A stretch of DNA of 64,000 bases from Pyrenula massariospora (Eukaryota > Ascomycota > Eurotiomycetes > Pyrenulales > Pyrenulaceae), in NCBI GenBank assembly GCA_021030905.1, contig JAGFMI010000031.1, positions 1-64,000 of the forward strand, given 5' to 3'. Positions 1 to 11,815 of the stretch are shown here, one piece after another. The translations under genes were made by a program, and so were the position numbers. The stretch's first letter is position 1. The number at the start of each line of letters is the position of its first letter. Below the pieces are notes generated by a model, which was not told where the DNA came from, searched no databases, and was given only the letters and a program-made list of their open reading frames with translations.

Positions 1-76
<76 letters not shown>
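1..76. repeat. TAA/ATA trinucleotide microsatellite
   Basis: About 25 uninterrupted copies of a TAA-type triplet open the window and run into the AT-rich island. The array may continue to the left of the window. Confidence 0.97.
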
Positions 77-77
<1 letters not shown>

Positions 78-2030
78 TACAGTACTATCAATAATACCGA
101 AATACTTTTAAATAAAATATATATATATAACAGAGCTTATATATTACGGGCGTCTTTTCAAGGCACCTCTTCGGTACTTGTAGGACTTAGGAAGGTAACA
201 CGAGAATAATCTCGAGTTACGTAATAGGTAGTCTGTGTAATCAGAAATAGGGAGTAGCACTATTGGGAAGTCCCGATTTTTAAGGGCTCCTTTAAAGAGC
301 TACTCGTACAATTTAATCCAGAACTATATAGAAATTAACTTCGCTTTCCTTTTTGAAAGAGAATTATATTTAATTTAAATAGCTAAATACCTAGTTAGTT
401 ATGAAAGTATTGAATTATCCTTGTAAACTTTTCACAAGTATCTCTTTCTTGATCTAGCTTTGAGACATCCCTGGAAAACCAATCCACGTAAATATATTTT
501 TATTCCGAGAATTGTACCTACATAATATTATAATATAAATTGGAAAAAATTTTGAAAAATCGGTCGGAGATAGTGCAGATATTTTTATATAATATTATTT
601 TTAAATTAAAATATAAATAAATTGATCAATTATTAAAAATTTAAATAAAGTAAATTTTACTTAGTTAATTGAATCGCCGATAAATTATATTCATAATAAA
701 TTTAAGATAAGTAAATTAATTACAAATTAATCAATTTATAGCAATTTATGACATTAAAAAGCTGAAATTAATTAAATTACTTATAATTTGATTGAAATAT
801 ATTTATAAATTAAATAATAAATAAATAATTTGAATTTAAATCGATTTCGAATTAACTATAGAAAATTAAATTTAAGTTTAAATTCTATCAAGGCGATGGC
901 AACTTAAATATATAAAATTAAATAATAAAACTTAGCCGATTTATAGCAATTTGTAAATATAAAGCTGAGTTAATTAAATTAATTATAAGTCGATAATAAT
1001 AAATATTTGAGTCGAAATATAAGATAAAATTAAAAATTTTTATTTAAATCTAAACCTCGCCGAGATAAAAATAATTTAAATATAAAAAACTATTAAAGGC
1101 AAAGTTAAAAAATTAAATAGAGTTTATATTTAATTCGGATTTTATAGTTCTATTTATTAAAATTTAAATATAAATAATTTATATTCAAATTAAGATTTAA
1201 TTATAAAATATAAATATATAGAAAACTATATATAATTTTTTATTTAATTATAATAAATTCATAGCGAATTATAAAATATCTAAAAATATAAAATTAAAAT
1301 TAAAATAAATATTTTATTAATTAAAATATAAATATAGAAAATATTATTAATATAATTTATTAAAATTTTGAGAATGAATCTTTTTAGAAAAAAAAGATAA
1401 TTATTAGATTTACTGAGATCTGCCAAACTTTGTTAAAGTTTTTAATAAAATCTTTATTTTCGCTATATATAAATATAGCTCTTTAAACTTCAATTTTTAA
1501 ATTTATAGAATATGGAAATTAATTTTTGTTTTTTAGTTCTCTACCTGTTGTTACCTATCTAGATCTGACAAAAATTAATTTTTAAATTAAAGATTTGCTA
1601 AAAAGAAATTAAATATTAAAAGGCCTAATAAAAAATTGTATTTTAAATTATTCAAAAAGAAAATAATTTAAAAATTAAATTATTTATAAAATAAATTATC
1701 AATTTACTTCTTAATATTTATTTTTGAAATAATATTTTGATTATCAAATAATTAATTTATTATAAAAATATTATATATTTATTTATTTTAAATTTTATAA
1801 TAATAAATAATAAATACTTACAAAGATAGTAATAGAAAGTTTATAATATTTTAAATAATATATACATAATTCAAAAATATTTTAATAATTTTCAAAAAAT
1901 AATTTTTAAAACCAGTTTTAGATTAGTAATATAAAATATAAAATTATTATTTAATTTAATATATATATATATAATAATTAATATCTAATAATTTATATTA
2001 TTTCATATCTATAAAAGCTAAGGAGTCATA
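77..2030. other. AT-rich, gene-free island (RIP-like)
   Basis: Roughly two kilobases made almost entirely of A and T, with TA-rich words, frequent stops in all frames and few CpG. Base composition returns abruptly to normal near 2030. AT islands of this kind in Pezizomycotina usually arise from transposon copies degraded by repeat-induced point mutation (C to T on both strands). I see no recognisable transposon protein, terminal repeat or gene left. The island abuts the left flank of the mating-type idiomorph, where APN2 would be expected in many relatives. The RIP origin is inferred from composition only, as no RIP index was computed. Confidence 0.8.
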
Positions 2031-2752
2031 TTATTTTGCTTGATCAAGTTTCTATAAATCTCCTGTAACTGTCTTAAATTGCTTACTGTAGATCCTGACG
2101 TCCCATACGGGCATTCGATCTGGTAAACAGAGTTCTATTAGCTTGGATGTTGAAAGAGAACTCCAGTCACTGCCTTTGATGTATTTTTCGCACTACTACG
2201 TGTGATTCAGAACGCGACAACTAATCAAATACTTTACTATCTTGCCAAGGTCACGAAGTCTGAAGTAAACGTGAGGCATGGGTTTTTCAGAATGCTGCAA
2301 GGGATTGTTCAAATCTCATTCGATTCAATCTTTAAATACCCTAAGCAGTGGAAAGAGGAAGCGGCTAATGTACAACGAAATGTGCCTAGCTAGCTCTTCG
2401 GCAAAGCCTGTTTCCAGCAGGCGAAACAATTCAAGCGGAGAAGCATAATTCAGGAATGAAATTTGATAAAAAAAACATTGTTGCTGTGCTATTCATATGT
2501 CCACCGCATCCGTTGTGCATGGCCTTCCACTTGAAGGCCCATCTCGCGTATTAGACAGCAGGTGCCCCAATTAGCAACTCGGTTTCTGATATGGGAGGTC
2601 AATGAGGCCTTAGGAACCAGAGATTGAAGTGATGTCCCGATTCAGTGGTGCCGATTAATTTGTCAGAGGAAGGTTGCAACATTCGTGCAACACCGTTCAA
2701 GAGCGTGACAGAGGCGGGACTTTTGAGAACGGTTCTGAGCCTGTCGAGCTCT
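2031..2752. other. Intergenic, no gene recognised
   Basis: Normal base composition lies between the AT island and the stop codon of MAT1-2-1. Short open frames here (for example near 2202-2393) have no recognisable domain and lack splice-supported extension. No APN2 or COX13 fragment was seen. Confidence 0.6.
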
Positions 2753-3826
2753 TCATCTATACAGCTTTTGAATCCGGTCCATCTCGGCCTCCATGTCCTT
2801 GAATTCTTGAGTGGTCAATTGAGACGTGTCCAGAGGAACATCCTGAGCGTTGAGCTCGAGAAGTTGGAGGTCAGAAGGAAATTGGCTCCAGTCGACAATA
2901 GAATGCATCAGATTGCTGTCAGCTCCAGTAGCCTGAGCAAGAGCACTGGAGAATTGGCTCTGAGCATTCAGATTGAAGTCTTGAATAGTAGCCAAATCTA
3001 GCCCAGAATTGTGAATGCCAACCATGGAGTCGACAGCTGCAGAGGACGCTGGGAGTGTGGCTTGCACTTTGCCTCTCTCGACTTGCTTGTATTCGGCACT
3101 CGGAGCAGCAGATGTGGAACTCATTTTTGCCTCCTTACGCGCACTTCTGCGGCGCCTCCTCTCGCCTGGCTTGCGAGGAGCATAGATGTAGTCGGGATGG
3201 AGAGCATAATGCTCACGTTTGCGACGCTCAGATTCCTTGGACCAGTAAGACTTGACATCTTCCGATTCCTTTTTCCAATTATCTCCGATTACTTTGGAGA
3301 TGTCGTTGTTGTGATAATCTGGCCCAAGCTTCTCTTTGACCGTGTTGTGCCAGTGTTGACGGTACAAAATGAAGGAATTAGGAGGACGGGGAGGACAATT
3401 CCGCTTCTTCGACGTAGCAATCTGCTCCTTTCCAGTGTCTCCTACTGCTGACTCCGTGACGGTGAAGGCTGCGCCATGTTGCAGTTCTGGTTTACGCATC
3501 ACCCGCCAGACAGAGTGTTCAGGATCGCGAAAAGCAATGACCGGAGCATCAATGACGGATCTTGGACTCGTTAGTCAAGCAGATAATATTTCACTTTGAT
3601 TCAAGACTTACGAGACACGATTTTCAAGTTCCACCATGCCAGCCTCGTCAATGTGCTCCATGACATGAAAGGGGACTGTAAACTCTCCACCACGACCCGC
3701 CATTGCGTCAAAGCCCATCTTCCAGATCATTTCAAAACTGTCAGTGCCTGGCACATAGGAAGAGAAGGTAGATTGAGGCCCAGCTAATGCAAGCACCTCG
3801 GTGGAAGCAGCTTGAGTTGAATCCAT
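2753..3826 (-). CDS. MAT1-2-1: MAT1-2-1 mating-type HMG-box transcription factor
   Basis: Mating-type regulator that defines the MAT1-2 idiomorph. It binds DNA through an HMG box and controls pheromone/receptor genes and sexual development, probably in the nucleus. Two exons are inferred: 3826-3612 and about 3560-2753. The 51-nt intron has donor GTAAGT, a TAAC-type branch point and an AG acceptor at 3562-3561; an alternative acceptor six bases earlier keeps frame. The protein is about 340 residues. The HMG box spans about residues 129-199, starting with RPPNSFILYRQH and ending with HPDYIYAPRKP followed by an Arg-rich tail, the classical MATA_HMG signature. No intron interrupts the box. The gene is transcribed away from the divergent gene at 4297 and in the same direction as SLA2. 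No alpha-box gene is visible, so the strain looks like a single-idiomorph (heterothallic) type. Family assignment is very secure; the exact acceptor is less so. Confidence 0.95.
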
Positions 3827-4296
3827 GCTGATTCTGTGTCAGATCAATGTTTTGGTTGATGTAGACTGGAGGATTGTGCTAATCTGAGAAATTTTACGAC
3901 CGATTGTTCAACGCTTCGTAAATGAGTATGGGTAGGCGATGGTTCGATGTAACAAGAAGTTGTTTCTTAGGTTAAGTAGAGAAAGTCTTACAGGAGCGGC
4001 CGGGAAAGGAACTTAGCTTCGCCAGTCTGAAAAATAGGCGGCTGGGGTGAAATGATTCGGCAAACACAAGGTGAGGTGAAGCGTGAAAACAAACCCACGT
4101 TCAGCTCTTCAGTGGCGGGTGACAAGCTGTTCCGAACGCTGCTGCAAGCGAATACATTAACTCCACACTAGTGTCGATTCCTCAACAATATTTGCACCTC
4201 AATAATTCCGAAATAATTCAAAATAGCAAGGACCATCTATCAAGCATTTGAACAGTGCTTTCTTTTTCCGACGACACTCCCTAATCCTCGTTCTCA
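3827..4296. promoter_or_regulatory. Divergent intergenic promoter of the MAT1-2 idiomorph
   Basis: This 470-bp gap separates the start codons of MAT1-2-1 (minus) and the idiomorph gene at 4297 (plus), so it must hold both promoters. No clear TATA box or operator was recognised. Co-regulation of the two genes is inferred from the head-to-head layout only. Confidence 0.5.
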
Positions 4297-5336
4297 ATGG
4301 ATCTGTCTACTGGGATGGCTTCTCCAAAAACTGCGAGTAAAAGCCTAGACAAAGGTGTGTCGCATGCTCCAAGTCATTCCAAGATGGAGAAAATTGCTCA
4401 CTATGCACATTTAGGGGAGTTTGAAGCCCCAGTGAAAAATGGAGAAAAGGCTCGCTTCCAGGATGGCAAAATTTCTGTTGACAAGAATCTGGAGAACGGA
4501 GACAATTTTGATGCTATCCTTGAGTCCTTAGGTGGAGGATTTCGAGCTCGTACTGCACACTCTTCCCACAAGGCTCTACTTAGCGAGCTGGAAGGTATCT
4601 TCAAAGATTACTCTGACCATGGTTCAAGGCGTCATCTGCTTCATGCTTTTACCCGGTTTTTGCGGCGAGATACACGTGAAATCGAAATCTCGGAGAACGT
4701 TTCGGTGATGACGAACTCGCAAAAGCTCCGTATTATTGATGAGGACTTGATCGGTCTCGTCACGGAACCCCTACAGCTCCGCCGTCTCTTGGAATTCGAT
4801 GATAGAATGCTCCTGGATTCCGACAGTATGGCCTCGATGAACCGGATACTTTGCCTAGAAGAAGCCGAGGCGCAAAACTTGTTTGTTCACTACTGCAGAC
4901 TGCATGGACCCGAGCCTATTTTCCGCCTCGGAGTGTCGGCCCTATTTGACAGGTAAATTGAGCTTCGACATGGAAAGAACGCAGTCAAGCTGATTCTTAT
5001 TGTAGTCGTACGGAGTCGGTATTTCAATCTCCCATGGAGAGATTCAATAGTTTGCACCAACAGCGACTTCTCCTGCAAGCTTATGAGGATCGACCAGACT
5101 TGAATGATGTGGAGCTTCGCTATCTGGGAACCGCGGCACGATTAAATCCAGATTCCATAGATGAGCATTGTAAGCTTTCCAAGGCCAAAATTCTACGTTA
5201 AAAGGCTAACGTGTGAAAAGGGGGCTACATGAGCGAGGTCCTAAAACCGTGGGCCTTCGTGCGGCTTGTTATTGTGGCAAATGAAATTAAACAATTGAAG
5301 AACCTACACACTCAGGGAGAAGATCAGCCGTCATGA
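4297..5336 (+). CDS. MAT-idiomorph-associated protein with homeodomain-like C-terminus
   Basis: Three exons are inferred from splice signals and phase: 4297-4952, 5006-5169 and 5221-5336, giving 311 residues. Introns are 53 and 51 nt. I do not recognise the family by name. The first 220 residues are charged and probably helical. The last 90 residues look like a helix-turn-helix bundle. If its Tyr is set as homeodomain position 20, then Leu16, Leu34, Leu40 and Ile45 match the consensus without gaps, and a Trp falls at position 49 instead of 48. The DNA-contact residues Asn51 and Arg53 are not conserved. The gene is divergent from MAT1-2-1 and lies between it and SLA2, so it may be an auxiliary MAT1-2 gene of the type that carries lineage-specific numbers (MAT1-2-n). 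The homeodomain relation is inference; a general structural HTH is the alternative. Confidence 0.75.
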
Positions 5337-8108
5337 CTTGGTCTTTGTTTGGGGTCTCAAGGGAAATCCGCATTTGGTAAGGGGAATGCGTTTTCTCTAT
5401 TTTCGCAGGGTCGGAATGCGCCTGAACACCAGGCGTGAAACATGACTGTACTATTCTCAGCTGTGGCCTAGATTAGTTCACTCAGCCCAAACACCTCGAG
5501 CGACGAAATCGAGAAGTTGTGTTGAAATCGGGGCCTTGTCAATCAAAGTTGAAACAAAGTTCGGCCGCTGTTGTGGTTGCCAATAAATCATCCCGACCAA
5601 TCCTCTGCGTCAGGTCAAAATACGTAAATGACAAAAATGACAAACAGTTGACCATATCCAGCAAAATTTGTTAAAAACATCTGAGTATAAATCAACGAAC
5701 CCTTTCTATTTCGGCCATTTCTTCAATTCTAGATCCGGATTTTCCTGCGCCGTCGTCGATGGTGTTTATCCGGTCCCAATTTTCCCGTGACTTCTACCTC
5801 CCTGAGTGGCCACCTTCTCCATCGCAGGATTACAAGATCTGAGAAGCGTCGCCTATGATAGTCCAAACCCTTTCTATCCTTGTTGAAATTGATTTTCATG
5901 ACTAGTCTTTTTCCCTGGGCACAGCAACACCAGCGTGAAGGAACTGCTTCGAGCTTGCTCTACAACGTGTACGACTCGTACCTGAACCTAATCCAATTGC
6001 GGCTGCCCATCTGGATGGGAAACGGCCCAGTCATCATTGGGAAAGGGATCACATATCAAGCCAGCGGAACGAAAGAGATACCTAAGGGAAAACTCTGACC
6101 AATACAACAACGTGAAGGGAATGCCTATGGTGCTGTCCATCGAGACTTCGGTTCTGCGGTGTCCTGGCGTTATCCCCTATGTTAGCTGGGTCCAGAACCT
6201 ATCATTTAACGCTACTGACCCATTGACTCTTTCACCATTAAGCAGAGGAGGAGCTCGAAAGCTTCCATGTTCAGCACACCACCATGAGAGGTTCCAGGTG
6301 ACGGCTCCGGAATCGTGTGCGAGAATTTTAGCGCTCGAAGAAACGAAACTGCCGAGCTGCGAAACCCTATATCGATCTTCAAGCTACCGATGTCCGACTG
6401 GGCAGCACCAATCACCCGTTCCGTGTGAATATCGCCAGGACTCGCTCGGCCCAATCCTGGTAGATCTGAGGCCCTAAAACTGAATCATATCTGTAAATGA
6501 ATCGTTATGGAGAGCAAAGGCAGACCTTGCAAGCAAGAGCGCATCGTCGCCACGTGTCCTCAGCACGCGTACTCGCGCTGGTTGACAACCTTTATGAGTC
6601 CCCCAACGAGTGAACCATCAATTTCAAAGGGAGCTATAACGCGCTCAGAAGCTTCCAGCGACCATGGACTTACTAGCTTCTGCACAAAAGATCACCTCTT
6701 CTATTTTACAATCCATTCATAGTACGCGTCATACAACCTTTCTACATTACCCCTGCAATGTTGATGGCCTGTAGTGGAGCACAGCTGCAATCCTCTATTT
6801 GGCATTCATAGTGGAAAGTCGATGAATCATTTATTAAACTCAAGAAGCGAATTCCTTTGTTTTCCAGGGCGAAAGGGAGCAATTTGAGCCATAATGCCAA
6901 CCCAGAAAGAATTCTCTTTACCCTTTCTTAGGACATGCTTCCTCTTTTCCGATTTCAGGTCAAATAGCGCACTCGGTTAGATCAAGGCTATGCCAACTGA
7001 GGAGGGTACCTACCCACTGGCGGTAAGTGAGCGACTCGCAGCGAAGTACAGACAATTACTGAGGTGAAACACTAGAAGCTATAAAACGAGAGACGATCAT
7101 TGAGCAGTGACATGATACCGTAAATGATGGCACAGATCCGGGCTCGACTTTGATTTCTCTGGCCAGTCGCTACGCTTTAGACTGCAGTGGAAGACCTCGA
7201 TCTTCAGGACGAGGGTCAGGGCAGGACTGGTCAGCTCTACCCCTCACGTTGTTCCTCTGTTGTGTCCCTCACAATCAGCTGCCAGCAGAAAGCTTACGAG
7301 CAGGTCTGCGTTACTGCATAGGTAAATTTGCTCTATGCTTTGAATTAGCCCCTTTGTTCTACACACACTAGTATAGTCACAAGTGCGGACAGAAATTGGT
7401 ATGTTGGCGGATCCAAATGTCCCTAAGCAAACTTCTCCTCACTCTCCAATCTTTTTCTGAGTCCCTATGACGACAAGCACCTTCCGTGACAACCAGTACC
7501 GTCCATGACAATCAACGTCCTCCTCACCAGCAGCCCTTTCACTCCTCATCCGGCCATCCACTCCTTTCCATCTCCTCCATAGAAACGAGCACCACACCAC
7601 ATTCCCTCCGCCCCCCCTACTCCTCTCTCGCCTCACCCGCAACCGCTCCATCCCCGACCTCCTCCAAACCCACCCACCCCCAATCTCACTCACTCAGAAC
7701 CCAGCCCCTCCCTAAACCTCCCCTTCCCCCGTCTCCTATTCCAGTCCAGCTACCCGATCTTATTCTCTTCCGCCCCTGTATTTAGGTGGGCTAGGGACCT
7801 CTCTATGGCGTGGAGATGGTGAAATACGTGTGGGGGAGGATGTGCGCATAAGGCAAGGTGAGATCAGGTGAGGTGAGGTGAGGAACACTGGGTTGGATGG
7901 TGAAATTAGATTTGGGGAGTATTGTGAGATTGTGGTTTGCGAGCTTCAGCGCCAACAAGGCCATGGGGAGAGCATAAGATGTTTGAGCACGCTTCCACCA
8001 AAAGGCTACACGCAACCCCTGCACCATGCCCGCCCGTATCTACACATAACATATAGTGTATACTGCTACTCCTTCTCATTCTCTCTTTACCGGTATATGT
8101 AGCACCAC
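5337..8108. other. Long intergenic stretch between idiomorph gene and SLA2
   Basis: This stretch of 2.8 kb has no gene I can support. Short open frames at 5880-6098, 6037-6477 (plus) and 6212-6454 (minus) overlap one another and carry no domain. About 7540-7740 is pyrimidine-rich and low-complexity, which explains the Pro/Ser-rich frames there. The right edge is the 3' flank of SLA2. The idiomorph/flank border probably lies inside this stretch, but it cannot be placed without a MAT1-1 sequence. Confidence 0.6.
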
Positions 8109-11100
8109 TCAATCCTCCCGGTAGCTGATCTTCCGCATCTCGCCCAACCTTTGTCTCGCGGCAGCGAGGTTGTTCTCCAACTGCAGAATTTCAACCTGTA
8201 GAGAAAGACCCATGTCAGTAATCATCCCATGTACGTAGAAGAATGGGAAAAAAATACGTACCTGCTGCTCCATCTCCCGAACCTTAAACTCGTGCCCACT
8301 CAATTTCCCATAATCCACATCTCCCTCCCCTTCCTCCCGTCCCCTCTCCCGAATGATCTCTTGCACCTGCCTGACCAGACTCCTACACGCCACACCCACC
8401 GCCCGACTCGCATGCTCGAGCCGGTCCTGCGTCTTAGACATGAACGTCGCCTTCACCCTGCTCGCAGCGACGAGATGTGCAGTCGATGCAGCGACGTCGT
8501 TGCTCGCAACTATGAGCTGCTCGGGCGAGTTTCGGCCGGAAATCACACCATCGGCCGTCTCGATGAGTGTGTTTGTGCTTGATGCGACGGCTTTCGCGGC
8601 CGAAATCAGACCTTCGGTCCAGCGGTTGTTTTTCTTGTAGAATGCTGTTCGAGAACTTGAGCCGCGGCCCTCCTTGACAATCTCCTGCTGGCTCGCTGTT
8701 GCCGCTTTGATCAATTGTGCAATGGCGTTTGTGACGGCTGTTGCTGCGTCAAGAATTGAATCATGGATCTTGAGCTCGTAGGTTGAGTAGCCTTCGCGGT
8801 TCTTCTTGGACATGCGTTGTAGGCGTTCTGCCGCGGCTTCAATAGCCTTGGCGGCGTTGGTGAGTTCTTGGTCCACCAGATCGCCCAGGTCGCCCGTGGT
8901 GGAGATCTTTGATCCTTTCGGGGCGAAGGCGTCGACAAGTTTGGACAGCTTCTGGAAATTCATGAGAACTTCATGATTACTATTGATGACCACATCTGTC
9001 TTTTGCATGGGTTCTAGATTTTGGAGCCGGAAAGATTGAAGTTTGCTGAAAAAGCTAACTACCGACGTCGCGGACTGGCGAGCCGAGTTGATGAGCTGAT
9101 CCGTCTTTTTATCGTCGGTCGCGAGGCGAGTTATACCTTTAGTGTTGGAGAGGACATCAGCGGTGGAGGCAGCGAAGACGGAGACTGTGCGGATGATGGC
9201 GGCGTGAGGGCTATTAGGGCCGTCGGCGATGAAATTGTTGAATGCTGTGGAGAATTCCGTGGCGCTGGAGGACGCTTTTTCGACTTGAGAGAGGACATAG
9301 GGCGGAGTGGCGTTCTGATTCCCGGCTTGCATTGTCGAGTCCAACTCGTAGAGCGCATCGTCCACTCGTTGGATTCCGCTTTGCAGAACTGAGTCAATGA
9401 TGTCGTTGATCTTCGCGACATTAGATTGCAAGACGGTATCAATTTGAGTGTCGAGAGCCGTATCAGTGTCACCTTGCGACAGCTTCAGCTCTTCAAGCTC
9501 CATCAGAGCCTGTTCCATCCCAGACTTGTACACTTCAATCTCGTCATCCTTCTCCCTCAAGGCAGCATTATGGTCGTCGCCACGATCACCGTGCTTAGAG
9601 CGGATGTCTTCAAGTTGTCTAGTCTTGTTCCTGAGAGATTCCTCGAGATCAGCCATCTCACGATTATATTTAGACAGCATGGAGGAGATTTCAGAGCCCT
9701 TGGACCGCTCAGCGTTCTCCGCCTTCTCCAAGGCAAAACGAAGCTCTCGCTTCAATTTCTCCAGTTCTTCTCGATGTCCACCAAAAGAGCGATCTTTTTC
9801 ATGCAAAGCTCGGTCTCGTTCGCGGATCATGTCTGCCAGCTCGAGATTCTTTGTCTTCATCTCTCGCTCCAGTCTTTCTCTTCTGTCGATCGCCTCTTGT
9901 GCAGATGCAGCCTTCAGCTTCAGCGATTTCGTAGTCTGAAGGAGGTCAAGGTGCTCTTGACGCAACTGAGAGTAAAGCTTAGCTAGCGCCTCGTATTTCT
10001 GCCGCCAGGTATTGACTTGTTCTTGTAGAGCTCTAATTTGATCGTCCTTCGATTGAGTCTGCATGTTAAATTGATTATTAAGCTGGTTCAATTGCTCTTC
10101 TAGATCTTTCATCCGGCGATCATATTGCTGTAGCATCAATTGATCATTTTCATACTGTGCTCGAGCAGCGAGGTTTTCGCGCTGGAGCTCAGCCATTTGC
10201 CCTTGTATTGCATTGGCTTGTTGCTCCCGCATCAGTTGTTCTTGAGCCAGTCTCTGCTGCTCAGCTTGCAACCTTTGTTGCTCTTCAAAATCTCTCTGGG
10301 CTTGCTGTTGCGCGAGCATCTGCTGCCGCTGGTGGTCTTCCCACTGTTGTTGTAAACGTCTCTGCTCAGCGTCAAATTCCTCTTGCTGTCGTTTTGCTTC
10401 GTTGGTCCAGAAGTCGTTGATCGGCTCGGGATCGGTAGATTGCGGAGTGGGTGAGGGAGGACGTTCGACCTCTTTCTGCGGCCGCTTGGGTAGAGCTGGT
10501 TTGTCGTCATCTTCAGCTAGAAGATTTGGTGGCTCTTGGGGAAGCTTTGGAACGGTGATGAGGGAGGTGAGGTATCGTAGATTCGAGCATTCGTAGTAGA
10601 ACTTCACGAGGCGATAATGCTGTGCATCATAACGGCCTCGAAGTGGCTCGAGAGCTTCGTCGTCACCGGTAGCTATATACGTTCAGCAAAAGGCCTGTTC
10701 CGCGTGGAGAAACCGTACTTGTATGCAATGCTCGCAGCATGCTCGTGATGAATTTGTAGATACCATAACTCTCCTGTACTAAGGGCACCAAAGCTGATAT
10801 CCTACATTCGTTGTTCGAACCACCTCGAAAGTGGGAAAAGATCAGTTTCTGAAAGCTGTCAATTTGATCTTGAAGAGTCATCAGATCGGAAATCGTTTCG
10901 TAACTATGCTGCTTAGCCTCGAACTCTGTAAATTGAGGTCTACTTATGCTAACCCTTCATTCGGGTCGTTGATATTCTTTAAGCTAATATATTCCTCATA
11001 CTCAAATAACCCTGCTCACGTCTTCAGATGCTGCGACTCAAATCTCTATGCAGGTACATACCATTGAACTCAGGATGATGTCGGTGGAAGCCCAGCTTGG

Positions 11101-11815
11101 ATAGAAGGTAAAAGACGTATTCTCGGATCAGGGGACCGTAGCCTAATTTGCAAAAGTAAGAAGCCGTTCCCAGAATAATGCATCCTGCCCATGGCCAAGA
11201 AAGTGCTAAGAGCTTAGGAAGGCTGGAAGACTCACCTCTCAGCCCCTCTCCCATAATCCCCCGCGCCAAGCTCTCGATCCAATTCACATTCTGTTGAGCC
11301 TCCTTAACCGTGACTGGATGTCCCTCTTGTAGCACTTTATGGATCATCATCAAGCACTTGAAGGTCTGCACTTCGTCGGCCATGACCGGTTGTCTACCCA
11401 CCTTCTAGTTAGCGCTGCGGGTAGGTATGGCATTCTTTAAAGTACGAACACTTTAACGCCAGCCCAAAAGGACTGGGAACTCTTGTGGTCCCATGTATAC
11501 ACGATGGCGGCGCGGACATGCTTGCCTAGGCGCCGCGTTAGAAATTATTCGCTGGTCAATCTAAGGCGGTGGCACGCATACGTTTCGGAGCGGTCTCCTC
11601 TGTAGAATGGTCATTAGCTAGACACCCAGTCAACACTTGCGCAGAGCAACCTACCGATACTAGTGGCCTTCCGAATATTGATTGCAAGATCTGTCTCCGT
11701 CCTAATATTTTCTCTGATCAGCCCCAGACGCCAGTAGTCGCCTCCTTACCCTAGCACTAGGAACCTACCGGCTCAGGTCCACATTTCGACTCCCAGTCCC
11801 ATACCCATACGACAT
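8109..11815 (-). CDS. SLA2: SLA2/End4, endocytic actin adaptor (ANTH, coiled coil, THATCH)
   Basis: Adaptor that links the clathrin coat and PIP2-rich membrane to cortical actin during endocytosis. Ten exons were reconstructed: 11815-11769, 11701-11655, 11599-11582, 11525-11450, 11393-11236, 11142-11062, 11011-10954, 10903-10719, 10672-8262 and 8195-8109. All junctions are in phase, and the product is 1055 residues, usual for the family. The start is the ATG of MSYGYGTGSRNVDL, a typical SLA2 N-terminus. The ANTH domain fills the first ~290 residues (IVYTWDHKSSQSFWAG, KVLQEGHP, EFNG). It is followed by a Pro/Glu-rich linker, a long Gln-rich coiled coil (~330-620) and a C-terminal talin-like I/LWEQ (THATCH) domain. 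The last intron (8196-8261) is a multiple of three and open, so it would not break the frame if retained. SLA2 is the classical flank of MAT in Pezizomycotina. Confidence 0.96.

Noticed and set aside
5880-6477. Two overlapping plus-strand frames, one containing FPW, considered as COX13
   Set aside because: No further COX13 blocks, no splice-supported extension and the frames overlap each other.
7486-7785. Ser/Pro-rich 99-codon frame
   Set aside because: Arises from a pyrimidine-rich low-complexity tract. No domain.
9426-9986. Long plus-strand frames opposite SLA2
   Set aside because: They are antisense shadows of the Glu/Lys/Arg-rich coiled coil.
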